Assembly: GCF_000009765.2 (NCBI RefSeq)
Contig: NC_003155.5
Coordinates: 5,270,001 to 5,334,000 of the forward strand
Reading direction: 5' to 3'
Source: Streptomyces avermitilis MA-4680 = NBRC 14893
GTDB lineage: Bacteria; Actinomycetota; Actinomycetes; Streptomycetales; Streptomycetaceae
Length of the DNA: 64,000 nucleotides
Below the pieces are notes generated by a model that made no database searches, was not told where the DNA came from, and worked only from the letters and a program-made list of their open reading frames with translations. Positions 1 through 8,553 of the stretch are shown piece after piece; within the stretch, counting starts at the first letter, position 1, and every line of letters begins with the position of its first letter. The translations under genes were made by a program, and so were the position numbers.

Positions 1-1065
1 CAGGATCCGGACAAGCAGCGCAGCATCGTCGTCGCCCCGCAGCGCATGCCGTCCGCGAGTCAGGCCCAGACGATGGCGCAGGCGCTGACGGCCCTCCAGG
101 AAGGCAACTGGGCCCAGCCACAGGATCTGTCCGCGGCCGCGAAGGCCAAGCCGGACCCCGGCGCCACCACGCGGATCCCGTCCGCGTCCGCGTACCCCTC
201 CTCGCTGCGCAAGCAGGAGCTGCCGCAGTCTGCGTTCGAAAAGATCGAGGCCATCCAGAGCAAGCTCGACAACTTCAAGGTGATCCTCACCGCCCCGCCC
301 CGGGTCGTGACCCCCTTCGGGCGGGCCATAGACCGCGGCATCTCCGCCTCCTGGCGCGGCCGCGCCAGCGAGGCGGAGACCTTCCGCGAGGAGGTGGAGT
401 CGTACCTCGACGTGCTCACCGAGCAGGTGAAGCTGATCGAGAAGTCCGACGCCAACCTGTCGGGCCGCAGTGCCACCATCCCCGTCACCGTGCAGAACAA
501 TCTGCTGCAAGGTGTCGAACACCTCGTGCTGCGTCTCAAGTCATCGAATCCGACTCGCCTCAAGATCGGCGACGGACCCTACGACGAGAAGCCCATCGCG
601 GTCGCGGGCGGACACAGCCAGTCGGTGAAATTCACCACCTCCGCCAACGCCAACGGCCCCGTGACGGTCGTCGCCCAGCTCTTCACGGAGGACGGCCAGC
701 CCTACGGCCCCGAGGTCGCCTTCGATGTGAAGGTCACCGAGGTCACGCCCACGGTGATGCTGGTCATCGCTGGTGGCGTCCTGCTCCTCGTGCTCGCCGG
801 GTTCCGCATGTACACCCAGCGCAAGCGCGCCGCCGCCCGACGGACGGCGGAGGAACAGGAGGCCGGTCCGGGGGACGAGGGGCTGAACGAGGAACCCGAA
901 GGCACCGTAGACACTGAGGACACCGAAGGCTCCACGGACGGTCCCCGGGACGAGTCCGGCACGGAGCCCGAGGCAGACGACCCGGAGCACCCGAGTGACC
1001 CGACACCGGACACCGCACCGGAAAGCGCCGACCCGTCCGGCACGGGTGAGAGAGTGGACCGTTGA
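1..1065 (+). CDS. DUF6049-type membrane protein, C-terminal part
   Basis: The reading frame is open from the first base of the window, so the 5' end lies outside and only about the last 354 codons are seen. The visible part is an extracytoplasmic region with beta-rich segments, then one membrane helix encoded near 745-800 (VMLVIAGGVLLLVLAG), a short basic stretch (YTQRKRAAARR), and a very acidic, Glu/Asp/Pro/Thr-rich cytoplasmic tail. This matches the end of the large DUF6049 secreted or membrane protein that sits directly upstream of murJ in Streptomyces. It is 46 bp from murJ and probably cotranscribed. Its function is unknown; an envelope role is inferred from its neighbours. Family assignment rests on position and topology. 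Confidence 0.75.
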   Translation, partial: QDPDKQRSIVVAPQRMPSASQAQTMAQALTALQEGNWAQPQDLSAAAKAKPDPGATTRIPSASAYPSSLRKQELPQSAFEKIEAIQSKLDNFKVILTAPPRVVTPFGRAIDRGISASWRGRASEAETFREEVESYLDVLTEQVKLIEKSDANLSGRSATIPVTVQNNLLQGVEHLVLRLKSSNPTRLKIGDGPYDEKPIAVAGGHSQSVKFTTSANANGPVTVVAQLFTEDGQPYGPEVAFDVKVTEVTPTVMLVIAGGVLLLVLAGFRMYTQRKRAAARRTAEEQEAGPGDEGLNEEPEGTVDTEDTEGSTDGPRDESGTEPEADDPEHPSDPTPDTAPESADPSGTGERVDR

Positions 1066-1111
1066 GCGATGTCGTGGCCGGTGGGCCCGGGGACGATGAG
1101 GTGGGGTAACC

Positions 1112-3379
1112 ATGAACGCGCCGTACGACGGTGACCGCGGCCAGGGCGCCGCGGGCAGCTCGGGGCACCCCGAGGGCCCGACGCCCGAGCCCGGCCAGGT
1201 GTCGCCGCAGCCCCCCGCGGACATGTACCTCCAGGACGCCTACGACCAGGACCCCTACCGGGCGCAGGACCTCTCCGCCCAGGACCCGGTCGCCGAGGCG
1301 CTCTACGACCGTGCCGCGCACCCCCCGCCGCCTCCGGGCGCGTACCAGCCGCAGCAGCCGCTCTACACGCAGCCGCCCACGTCGCAGTACGCCCCCGATC
1401 CGCGGGTGTGGGCCCAGACGCCGGCGCCCGAACCCGAAGGGCCGACGCAGTACCTGCCGTACGGCGACGACCCTCGTACGACCCAGTTCGTGGGTGTCGA
1501 CGACCTGGTCACACAGGCCGGTGAGGAGCGCCACGAGCCGGACGCCTTCGCCCATCTCTTCCGCGACCAGCAGCAGGGCGGCGGACACCCGCGCACCGAG
1601 TCCCCGGCGGTCCCCGGTCCGTCTCCGGAGCCGTCCGCCGCGGGTCAGGGACCGGTGGCACAGGCCCAGGCGCCGGCGTCCGAGCAGACGATGCAGCTCA
1701 CCCCCACAGCCGCTCCCACAGCCGCTCCGGCCGCCGCCCCGAAGAAGGGCGGGCGTGCCTCAGGTCTGCTGAAGTCGAGCGCGGTCATGGCGGCGGGCAC
1801 GCTGGTGTCCCGGCTCACCGGCTTCGTCCGGTCCGCACTCATCGTCTCCGCGCTGGGCGTCGGCCTGCTCGGAGACACCTTCCAGGTCGCGTACCAGCTG
1901 CCGACCATGATCTACATCCTGACCGTGGGTGGCGGCCTCAACTCCGTCTTCGTGCCGCAGCTCGTGCGCGCCATGAAGGAGGACGACGATGGCGGCGAGG
2001 CATTCGCCAACCGCCTGCTGACCCTCGTGATGGTGGCCCTCGGCGCACTCACCGCGCTCGCGGTCTTCGCCGCGCCGCTCCTGATCCGCCTGCTGTCCGA
2101 CTCGGTCGCCAGCGATCCGGCGGCCAACCAGGTCGGCATCACCTTCGTCCGCTACTTCCTGCCCTCGATCTTCTTCATGGGCATCCACGTGGTGATGGGC
2201 CAGGTTCTGAACGCGCGAGGCAAGTTCGGCGCGATGATGTGGACCCCGGTCCTCAACAACATCGTCATCATCATCACGCTCGGCATGTTCATCGGGGTGT
2301 ACGGCTCCGCGGCGAGCTCCGGGATGAAGGTCACGACCATCCCGCCGGAGGGAGAGCGGCTCCTCGGCGTCGGTGTCCTCCTCGGCCTCGTCGTGCAGGC
2401 CCTCGCGATGATCCCGTATCTGCGCGAGACCGGATTCCGGCTGCGGCTGCGCTTCGACTGGAAGGGCCACGGCCTCGGCAAGGCAGCGATGCTCGCCAAG
2501 TGGACCGTGCTCTTCGTCCTCGCCAACCAGGCGGGCGCCCTCGTCGTCACCCAGCTGTCCACCGCGGCGGGCAAGGACTCTCCCGTCGACGGCACCGGCT
2601 TCGCGGCCTACGCCAACGCCCAGCTCATCTGGGGCCTGCCGCAGGCCATCATCACCGTGTCCCTGATGGCCGCCCTGCTGCCGAGACTCTCGCGCTCGGC
2701 CCACGAGGGCGACGCCGGCGCTGTCCGCGACGACATCTCCCAGGGGCTGCGCACCACGGCCGTCGCGATCGTGCCCGTCTCCTTCGGCTTCGTCGCACTC
2801 GGCATTCCGATGTGCACCCTGATCTTCGGTTCCTCGGGCACCAGCGAAGCCACGAACATGGGCTACATGCTGATGGCCTTCGGCCTCGGCCTGATCCCGT
2901 ACTCCGTGCAGTACGTCGTGCTCCGCGCCTTCTACGCCTACGAGGACACCCGCACGCCCTTCTACAACACGGTCATCGTGGCCGCCGTGAACGCCGGCGC
3001 CTCGGCCCTGTGCTTCTTCCTGCTCCCGGGCCGGTGGGCCGTGGTCGGCATGGCGGCCTCGTACGGTCTCGCGTACGCGATCGGTGTCGGCGTCGCCTGG
3101 AACCGGCTGGGCAAGCGGCTCGGCGGCGACCTGGACGGCGCCCGCGTCCTGCGGACGTACGCGCGTCTCGGCATCGCCTCGTTGCCGGCGGCACTGCTCA
3201 GCGGTGCGGCCTGCTACGGCGTCGGTCAGACGCTGGGCCAGGGTGTCGGTGGGTCGTTCGTCGCCCTTCTCGGCGGCGGAGCCGTACTGCTCGGCGTCTT
3301 CTACGTAGCTGCGCGGAAGATGCGCATCGAGGAGCTCAACTCAATGGTCGGTATGGTTCGCGGGCGCCTGGGGCGCTGA
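1112..3379 (+). CDS. murJ: Lipid II flippase MurJ (MviN family)
   Basis: MurJ moves the lipid-linked peptidoglycan precursor lipid II across the cytoplasmic membrane. The 755-aa product has a cytoplasmic N-terminal extension of about 210 residues rich in Pro, Gln, Tyr and Asp, unlike the roughly 510-aa enterobacterial protein. A multi-helix MOP-superfamily core follows, starting near SSAVMAAGTLVSRLTGFVR, a typical first-helix motif. The ATG at 1112 follows a GAGGTGGGG ribosome site. The pseudokinase gene follows after 118 bp. In mycobacteria the homologue carries a C-terminal pseudokinase domain; here that part is a separate gene. The low-complexity N-terminus is a likely regulatory or interaction tail (inference). 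Confidence 0.95.
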   Translation: MNAPYDGDRGQGAAGSSGHPEGPTPEPGQVSPQPPADMYLQDAYDQDPYRAQDLSAQDPVAEALYDRAAHPPPPPGAYQPQQPLYTQPPTSQYAPDPRVWAQTPAPEPEGPTQYLPYGDDPRTTQFVGVDDLVTQAGEERHEPDAFAHLFRDQQQGGGHPRTESPAVPGPSPEPSAAGQGPVAQAQAPASEQTMQLTPTAAPTAAPAAAPKKGGRASGLLKSSAVMAAGTLVSRLTGFVRSALIVSALGVGLLGDTFQVAYQLPTMIYILTVGGGLNSVFVPQLVRAMKEDDDGGEAFANRLLTLVMVALGALTALAVFAAPLLIRLLSDSVASDPAANQVGITFVRYFLPSIFFMGIHVVMGQVLNARGKFGAMMWTPVLNNIVIIITLGMFIGVYGSAASSGMKVTTIPPEGERLLGVGVLLGLVVQALAMIPYLRETGFRLRLRFDWKGHGLGKAAMLAKWTVLFVLANQAGALVVTQLSTAAGKDSPVDGTGFAAYANAQLIWGLPQAIITVSLMAALLPRLSRSAHEGDAGAVRDDISQGLRTTAVAIVPVSFGFVALGIPMCTLIFGSSGTSEATNMGYMLMAFGLGLIPYSVQYVVLRAFYAYEDTRTPFYNTVIVAAVNAGASALCFFLLPGRWAVVGMAASYGLAYAIGVGVAWNRLGKRLGGDLDGARVLRTYARLGIASLPAALLSGAACYGVGQTLGQGVGGSFVALLGGGAVLLGVFYVAARKMRIEELNSMVGMVRGRLGR

Positions 3380-3497
3380 GGCGGGGGTACGCGCACAACC
3401 ATCGTCCGCCACCGTGTGTCGTGCATAGCGGCGGACTGTGGGCACAATTGGTTTCTGCGTCGGACAGCGCGCAACGGATGGGGAGGCAGGGACGACG

Positions 3498-5219
3498 GTG
3501 GCGGAACGGAGCACGGCTGCCGTCGACGTGGCAGACAACAGCGGCGATGAGCCGCTGACCGCCAAGGCGGACCAGTCCACGTCCGACGGGGTGGCCCAGA
3601 ACCGGGAGCGGGACACGGACAGCAAAGAGGCACAGGGGAGCGGCGGGACCGAGAGTCCCGGAAAGGCCTCACCGCCCGAACTGCACAGCGGGCACAAACT
3701 CGCCAGACGCTACCGTCTCGAAGAGTGCGTCACCCGTCTGGACGGTTTCAGCAGTTGGCGTGCCGTGGACGAGAAGCTGCGTCGCGCCGTCGGCGTGCAT
3801 CTGCTGCCCGCCGATCACACGCGCGCCCGCTCCGTGCTGGCCGCGGCCCGCTCGTCGGCGCTGCTCGGCGACCCGCGCTTCGTGCAGGTCCTGGACGCCG
3901 TCGACGAGAACGATCTCGTCTATGTGGTGCACGAGTGGCTGCCCGACGCCACGGAGCTGACCACGCTGCTGGCCTCGGGCCCGCTGGAGGTGCACGAGGC
4001 CTACCAGATGGTCACCCAGGTTTCCCAGGCCATGGCCGCCGCACACCGCGAGGGCCTTTCGCATCTGCGGCTGAACCCGGGTGCCGTGCTGCGCACCTCG
4101 TCCGGGCAGTGGCGTATCCGCGGGCTCGCCGTGAACGCCGCGCTGCGCGGCATCAGTTCCGACACCCCGCAGCGCACTGACACGGAAGCGATCGGCGCGC
4201 TCCTGTACGCCGCGCTCACCCAGCGCTGGCCGTACGAGAGCGACGCATACGGTCTCTCCGGGCTGCCCAAGGGCGTGGGGCTCATCGCTCCCGACCAGGT
4301 GCGGGCCGGCGTCCACCGGGGTCTGTCGGAGCTCGCCATGCGCGCGCTCGTCAACGACGGTGCGACCGCCTCACGTCAGGAGCCGCCGTGCACCACGCCG
4401 GAGGAACTGGTGAAGGCGATCAGCGAGATGCCGCGCATCCGCCCGCCGGAGCCCGCGTTCACCGCCCCGCCGGAGTACCAGCGCACGACGTACCAGCAGG
4501 GCACGTACGGCCGCCAGATGCCGCGTCCGGGTGTCACACAGGCCATTCCGGCCCCGCCGCCCCCGCTGCAGAGCCGTACCGGAAAGGCTCTCAAGTGGGC
4601 TGTCTCCGGGCTGCTCATCGCCGCGCTGGGCCTGGGCAGCTGGCAGCTCGCGGAAGTCTTGATGGACCACCGCAAGTCCGACGACACCGGACCGACGCAC
4701 ACGACGGACGGCAACGACAAGGGCGGCAGCAAGACCACACCTCTGAAGCCGATCACCATCCAGGATGCGCAGGAGTACTACCCGGACGGGAAGCCGCAGC
4801 ACGCCAAGGACGTGGGGCTCACCTACGACGGTGACAGCTCCACCTACTGGCGCACCTACTCGTACAACGGCGGGCCGGTGCTGGCGCCGTTCAAGCAGGG
4901 TGTGGGCATCGTCTACGACCTGGGATCCGCGCGGAGCCTGTCGGCGGCCTCAATAGGGCTGAACTACGGCGGCAATCACACCACGGTGTCGCTGTACGCG
5001 GCCGACTCACTCTCGTCGTCGGCCCCACTCAGCTCCATGAAGAAGATCGACGGCGCCGATGCCACGACCTCCGGTCGGCAACTGAAGATCTCCGCTGCCA
5101 AGGCGGTGAAGACGCGGTATGTGCTTGTGTGGATCACCGCAGCCCCCTACTCGGGCAAGGACGAGTACAGCGGCGCCGGCTACAAGCAAGCGATCACCGA
5201 TGTGAAGTTCACTGGCTGA
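3498..5219 (+). CDS. Membrane-anchored pseudokinase with extracellular discoidin-like domain
   Basis: The 573-aa product has an acidic N-terminal tail of about 65 residues, a protein-kinase-like fold at about 70-300, a Pro-rich linker, one membrane helix near 365-385 (WAVSGLLIAALGLGSW), and a C-terminal beta-sandwich region (TYDGDSSTYWRTYSYNGG) resembling discoidin domains. The kinase motifs are degraded. The catalytic HRD/N loop reads HLRLNPG, the DFG position reads RGLAVN, and no glycine-rich loop is evident, so catalysis is unlikely. The architecture matches the C-terminal half of mycobacterial MviN (Rv3910), whose phosphorylated pseudokinase recruits FhaA. GTG 3498 was chosen because GGGAGG lies just upstream; an in-frame start at 3438 has no such site. 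A link to FhaA and PknB is inferred. Confidence 0.85.
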   Translation: MAERSTAAVDVADNSGDEPLTAKADQSTSDGVAQNRERDTDSKEAQGSGGTESPGKASPPELHSGHKLARRYRLEECVTRLDGFSSWRAVDEKLRRAVGVHLLPADHTRARSVLAAARSSALLGDPRFVQVLDAVDENDLVYVVHEWLPDATELTTLLASGPLEVHEAYQMVTQVSQAMAAAHREGLSHLRLNPGAVLRTSSGQWRIRGLAVNAALRGISSDTPQRTDTEAIGALLYAALTQRWPYESDAYGLSGLPKGVGLIAPDQVRAGVHRGLSELAMRALVNDGATASRQEPPCTTPEELVKAISEMPRIRPPEPAFTAPPEYQRTTYQQGTYGRQMPRPGVTQAIPAPPPPLQSRTGKALKWAVSGLLIAALGLGSWQLAEVLMDHRKSDDTGPTHTTDGNDKGGSKTTPLKPITIQDAQEYYPDGKPQHAKDVGLTYDGDSSTYWRTYSYNGGPVLAPFKQGVGIVYDLGSARSLSAASIGLNYGGNHTTVSLYAADSLSSSAPLSSMKKIDGADATTSGRQLKISAAKAVKTRYVLVWITAAPYSGKDEYSGAGYKQAITDVKFTG

Positions 5220-5248
5220 CAGCTCGTCGATGACGGGGAGGGGGTCCG

Positions 5249-5962
5249 ATGGCCGATGAGGCCGCGTACGGCACCGCAAGCGATCAGGACCTCCTCTCCC
5301 GCCATGTGGCGGGCGACCCCGAGGCCTTCGGGGAACTCGTGCGCCGCCACCGCGACCGGCTGTGGGCGGTGGCGCTGCGGACGCTGGGGGACCGCGAGGA
5401 GGCCGCTGACGCCGTCCAGGACGCGCTGGTCTCCGCCTACCGGGCCGCCCACACCTTCCGCGGCCAGTCGGCCGTCACAACGTGGCTGCACCGCATCACG
5501 GTGAATGCCTGCCTGGACCGCGCCCGCAAGGCCGCCTCCAGGAAGACGTCCCCCGTCGACGACACCGAACGCCTGGAACAACTCCTGGAGCCGCACGAGT
5601 CCGCATCCGCCCCCGCCGAGCGCAACGATCTGCATCGCGAGCTGATGGAGGCACTGGGTACTCTGCCGGCCGACCAGCGAGCCGCCCTCGTCCTCGTGGA
5701 CATGCAGGGCTACCCGGTGGCTGAGGCGGCCCGCATCCTCGACGTACCGACAGGGACGGTGAAGAGCCGCTGTGCGCGCGGCAGAGCCAGACTTCTGCCG
5801 CTGCTCACCCATCTCCGCGCGGAGAGCGGCGGCGAGGCCGGTAAGAAGTCGGCCGGCGGAAGGAACCGGACGCAGGGTGCATCCGTCCCACCGGCAGCGG
5901 GACCACATGATGCAGGGCCAAGCGATTCAGCTGCTGTGAAGGGCGGAGGTGGGCGAGCGTGA
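5249..5962 (+). CDS. sigM: ECF RNA polymerase sigma factor SigM
   Basis: This 237-aa extracytoplasmic-function sigma factor directs RNA polymerase to stress promoters. Region 2 is visible near residues 20-85 (AFGELVRRHRDRLWAVALR, DAVQDALVSAYR, TWLHRITVNACLDRARK). Region 4 is near 130-185 (LPADQRAALVLVDMQGYPV, GTVKSRCARGRARL). A Ser/Gly-rich tail of about 45 residues follows. The ATG at 5249 has a GGGGAGGGGG ribosome site. The stop overlaps the rsmA start by 4 bp, indicating translational coupling of a sigma/anti-sigma pair. The setting murJ-pseudokinase-sigM-rsmA-trxBA matches the Streptomyces coelicolor sigM locus, which supports the name. Confidence 0.93.
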   Translation: MADEAAYGTASDQDLLSRHVAGDPEAFGELVRRHRDRLWAVALRTLGDREEAADAVQDALVSAYRAAHTFRGQSAVTTWLHRITVNACLDRARKAASRKTSPVDDTERLEQLLEPHESASAPAERNDLHRELMEALGTLPADQRAALVLVDMQGYPVAEAARILDVPTGTVKSRCARGRARLLPLLTHLRAESGGEAGKKSAGGRNRTQGASVPPAAGPHDAGPSDSAAVKGGGGRA

Positions 5963-6882
5963 CATCCACGACCGACACGGCCGGACACCCAGAAGTCGAG
6001 GAGATCTCGGACCTCACCGAAGGCCTTCTTCCGCCTTCCCGTACCGCGGATGTGCGTCGGCATCTGGACGACTGCGTCCTCTGTGCCGACGTCTACGACT
6101 CTCTGGAGGAGATCCGCGGGCTGCTGGGTACGCTGCCGACCCCGGCTCGTATGCCCGACGACGTAGCGGGGCGCATCGACGCGGCGCTCGCCGCAGAGGC
6201 CCTGTTGGACTCCTCCGCACCCGCCCTCGACTCCGGGGTCGCTGCTCCTGCGGAGTCCGCGACCGCTCATGTTTCACGTGAAACATCGGCCGCCACTCCG
6301 GCCGACCGCCCCACTGGTCGTCCTCGAGCGGCGACCGGCCCCGGCCGTACGAACGTCAGGCGCCGTGGTCGCCGCCGGATCGCCCTCGGCGCGGTCTTCA
6401 CCGCCGCCGCTCTGGGGCTGGGGACACTGTGGGTACAGACGCTGAATGACGACACCGGGAAGACCTCCGGTCCCTCGGCACTTCACACCGATGCGGCGCA
6501 CACCTACTCCGACGGCAAACTGGGGAGTCAGGTCGCGGACCTGCTCTCCACAAAGAAGGCCGGTGGCCGCACCGGGAGCGGCAAGCCGTCGATGGGTATC
6601 GAGTCCGACTCCACAGGGGCTACGGGCATGAAGCCGAACAACACCTTCGGGACCGCCACGGTGAAGGTGCCCACCTGCATCGAGCGGGCCATCCCCGATG
6701 ACCACGTGCTGCTCGCCGCAGACAAGGGTGTCTACGAGGGAGTCGGCGTCTATCTCCTGGTGACCCCGGACTCCTCCGACAGCACGCGCGTCGCGGCCTA
6801 CGTCGTCGATGCCGCCTGCACGAAGCAGGCCTCGCCAGCCCCCGGCAAGGTTCTGCTGAAGCGCTCGTACGCGCGGTCCTGA
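5959..6882 (+). CDS. rsmA: Anti-sigma factor RsmA, partner of SigM
   Basis: The 307-aa protein has a cytoplasmic N-terminal anti-sigma domain with a HLDDCVLC motif at about 35-42 (the His-x3-Cys-x2-Cys arrangement of ZAS-type anti-sigma factors). A disordered Ala/Pro/Arg linker, one membrane helix near 138-160 (GAVFTAAALGLGTLWV) and an exported C-terminal region with two further cysteines (VPTCIERA, VDAACTK) follow. I recall that the S. coelicolor homologue was reported to bind a [2Fe-2S] cluster, and the cysteines fit a redox-sensing role. It overlaps sigM by 4 bp (GTGA). A perfect parS site lies inside the linker coding sequence and is read as VSRET. Confidence 0.9.
   Translation: MTSTTDTAGHPEVEEISDLTEGLLPPSRTADVRRHLDDCVLCADVYDSLEEIRGLLGTLPTPARMPDDVAGRIDAALAAEALLDSSAPALDSGVAAPAESATAHVSRETSAATPADRPTGRPRAATGPGRTNVRRRGRRRIALGAVFTAAALGLGTLWVQTLNDDTGKTSGPSALHTDAAHTYSDGKLGSQVADLLSTKKAGGRTGSGKPSMGIESDSTGATGMKPNNTFGTATVKVPTCIERAIPDDHVLLAADKGVYEGVGVYLLVTPDSSDSTRVAAYVVDAACTKQASPAPGKVLLKRSYARS
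6271..6284. other. parS: parS centromere site (inside rsmA)
   Basis: GTTTCACGTGAAAC, a perfect 14-bp palindrome identical to the Streptomyces ParB-binding consensus. It lies within the rsmA reading frame, encoding VSRET in the low-complexity linker, about 3.2 kb beyond the end of parB. Confidence 0.95.
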
Positions 6883-6966
6883 GCCCAGCCGCGTCGAATC
6901 GCTCTCTTCCCAGGCGCCCCATGGCATCTGTGTGCGGCGCCCCATCTCCGTGTGCCCGGACACACC

Positions 6967-6993
6967 GGGAATGCTGGCCCCTTAGGATCCGTT
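6967..6993 (+). promoter_or_regulatory. SigR-type promoter of trxBA
   Basis: GGGAAT at 6967-6972, then exactly 18 bases, then GTT at 6991-6993. This equals the S. coelicolor SigR (disulfide-stress) consensus GGAAT-N18-GTT, and trxBA is a classical SigR target there. It places transcript initiation about 65 bases before the trxB start codon, in the 184-bp gap after rsmA. Confidence 0.85.
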
Positions 6994-7066
6994 GGGTGGG
7001 GTGAGAGTTCTGAGAGAGGCTCCCACCGGTAGTACGAAGCAGTCTCCAGAGACGAGGAATCAAGCC

Positions 7067-8038
7067 GTGAGCGACGTCCGTAACGTGATCATCATCGGTT
7101 CAGGGCCCGCCGGCTACACGGCGGCGCTGTACACCGCACGCGCGTCGCTGAAGCCGCTGGTGTTCGAGGGCGCCGTCACCGCGGGCGGCGCGCTGATGAA
7201 CACCACCGAGGTGGAGAACTTCCCCGGCTTCCAGGACGGCATCATGGGCCCCGAGCTCATGGACAACATGCGCGCGCAGGCCGAGCGCTTCGGTGCCGAG
7301 CTGGTTCCGGACGACGTCGTCGCCGTCGACCTGACGGGCGAGATCAAGACCGTCACGGACACCGCGGGCACCGTGCACCAGGCCAAGGCAGTCATCGTCA
7401 CCACCGGCTCGCAGCACCGCAAGCTGGCCCTGCCCAACGAGGACGCTCTCTCCGGACGCGGCGTCTCCTGGTGCGCCACCTGTGACGGCTTCTTCTTCAA
7501 GGGCCAGGACATCGCCGTGATCGGCGGCGGCGACACCGCGATGGAGGAGGCCACCTTCCTCTCGCGCTTCGCCAAGTCCGTGACGATCGTCCACCGCCGG
7601 GACACGCTGCGCGCCTCCAAGGCGATGCAGGAGCGTGCCTTCGCCGACCCCAAGATCAAGTTTGTCTGGGACAGCGAGGTCGCGGAGATCAAGGGCGACC
7701 CGAAGCTGGCCGGCCTGTCGCTGCGGAACCTCAAGACCGGTGAGATCTCCGAGCTGCCGGTGACGGGGCTGTTCATCGCGATCGGCCACGACCCGCGCAC
7801 CGAGCTCTTCAAGGGTCAGCTCGACCTGGACGAGGAGGGCTACCTCAAGGTCGACGCGCCCTCGACCCGGACGAACCTGAGCGGTGTCTTCGGCGCCGGC
7901 GATGTCGTCGACCACACCTACCGCCAGGCGATCACCGCGGCCGGCACCGGCTGCTCCGCCGCCCTGGACGCCGAGCGCTTCCTGTCCGCGCTCGCGGCCG
8001 CCGAGGACGCCGCGGAGCCCGAGAAGACCACTGTCTGA
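7067..8038 (+). CDS. trxB: Thioredoxin-disulfide reductase (NADPH)
   Basis: TrxB is an FAD-dependent reductase that passes electrons from NADPH to thioredoxin in the cytoplasm. The 323-aa length is typical of the low-molecular-weight family. Visible motifs are the FAD-binding GSGPAGYTAALY near the N-terminus, the redox-active WCATCDG (CxxC) near residue 145, the NADPH-binding IGGGDTAMEEA, and the C-terminal FAD-contacting VFGAGDVVDHTYRQA. GTG 7067 was chosen because the conserved beta-strand VRNVIIIGSG begins there and GACGAGGA lies upstream. It is followed after 43 bp by trxA and preceded by a SigR-type promoter, so induction by disulfide stress is expected. Confidence 0.96.
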   Translation: MSDVRNVIIIGSGPAGYTAALYTARASLKPLVFEGAVTAGGALMNTTEVENFPGFQDGIMGPELMDNMRAQAERFGAELVPDDVVAVDLTGEIKTVTDTAGTVHQAKAVIVTTGSQHRKLALPNEDALSGRGVSWCATCDGFFFKGQDIAVIGGGDTAMEEATFLSRFAKSVTIVHRRDTLRASKAMQERAFADPKIKFVWDSEVAEIKGDPKLAGLSLRNLKTGEISELPVTGLFIAIGHDPRTELFKGQLDLDEEGYLKVDAPSTRTNLSGVFGAGDVVDHTYRQAITAAGTGCSAALDAERFLSALAAAEDAAEPEKTTV

Positions 8039-8081
8039 CCCCCTTCCCGCCCCACCGCATCACCAAGTTAAGGAGCCCGCC

Positions 8082-8414
8082 GTGGCCGGCACCCTGAAGA
8101 ATGTGACCGACGACTCCTTTGAGCAGGACGTCCTCAAGAGCGACAAGCCCGTCCTGGTGGACTTCTGGGCCGCCTGGTGCGGTCCGTGCCGCCAGATCGC
8201 GCCGTCGCTCGAGGCAATCGCCTCCGAGTACGGCGACAAGATCGAGATCGTCAAGCTCAACATCGACGAGAACCCGGGCACGGCCGCCAAGTACGGCGTC
8301 ATGTCCATCCCCACCCTGAACGTCTACCAGGGTGGCGAGGTCGCCAAGACCATCGTCGGTGCGAAGCCGAAGGCCGCGATCGTGCGTGACCTCGAGGACT
8401 TCATCGCCGAGTAG
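8082..8414 (+). CDS. trxA: Thioredoxin
   Basis: The 110-aa cytoplasmic protein disulfide reductant is the partner of trxB immediately upstream. The canonical active site WCGPC is present in VDFWAAWCGPCRQIAPS, followed by the conserved cis-Pro segment MSIPTLNVYQGG. GTG 8082 has a strong AAGGAG ribosome site 7 bases upstream. The gene ends 26 bp before a parS site, which in turn abuts a rho-independent-like hairpin, so the trxBA transcript probably ends there. Confidence 0.97.
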   Translation: MAGTLKNVTDDSFEQDVLKSDKPVLVDFWAAWCGPCRQIAPSLEAIASEYGDKIEIVKLNIDENPGTAAKYGVMSIPTLNVYQGGEVAKTIVGAKPKAAIVRDLEDFIAE

Positions 8415-8440
8415 TGCGCCGCCGCACACAGGCGGCGGAT

Positions 8441-8454
8441 GTTTCACGTGAAAC
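8441..8454. other. parS: parS centromere site (after trxA)
   Basis: GTTTCACGTGAAAC, a perfect match to the Streptomyces parS consensus, intergenic between the trxA stop codon and its terminator hairpin. Confidence 0.95.
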
Positions 8455-8455
8455 A

Positions 8456-8489
8456 CGAATGGGCCAACCCTTCCGGGTTGGCCCATTCG
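8456..8489. terminator. Hairpin terminator between trxA and the GNAT gene
   Basis: A perfect 15-bp inverted repeat (CGAATGGGCCAACCC / GGGTTGGCCCATTCG) around the loop TTCC. It lies between the convergent trxA (+) and acetyltransferase (-) genes and could serve both. Confidence 0.85.
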
Positions 8490-8553
8490 CATGAGGGCCG
8501 TCGGCAGAGAAAGCACGCGTCCTCGACCACCGAGGAGCGACAGGGGCCATCGG

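Noticed and set aside
2239..3558. A 439-codon plus-strand frame overlapping murJ
   Set aside because: It is composed of Arg/Pro/Gly/His-rich shadow sequence and overlaps a well-supported flippase gene in another frame.
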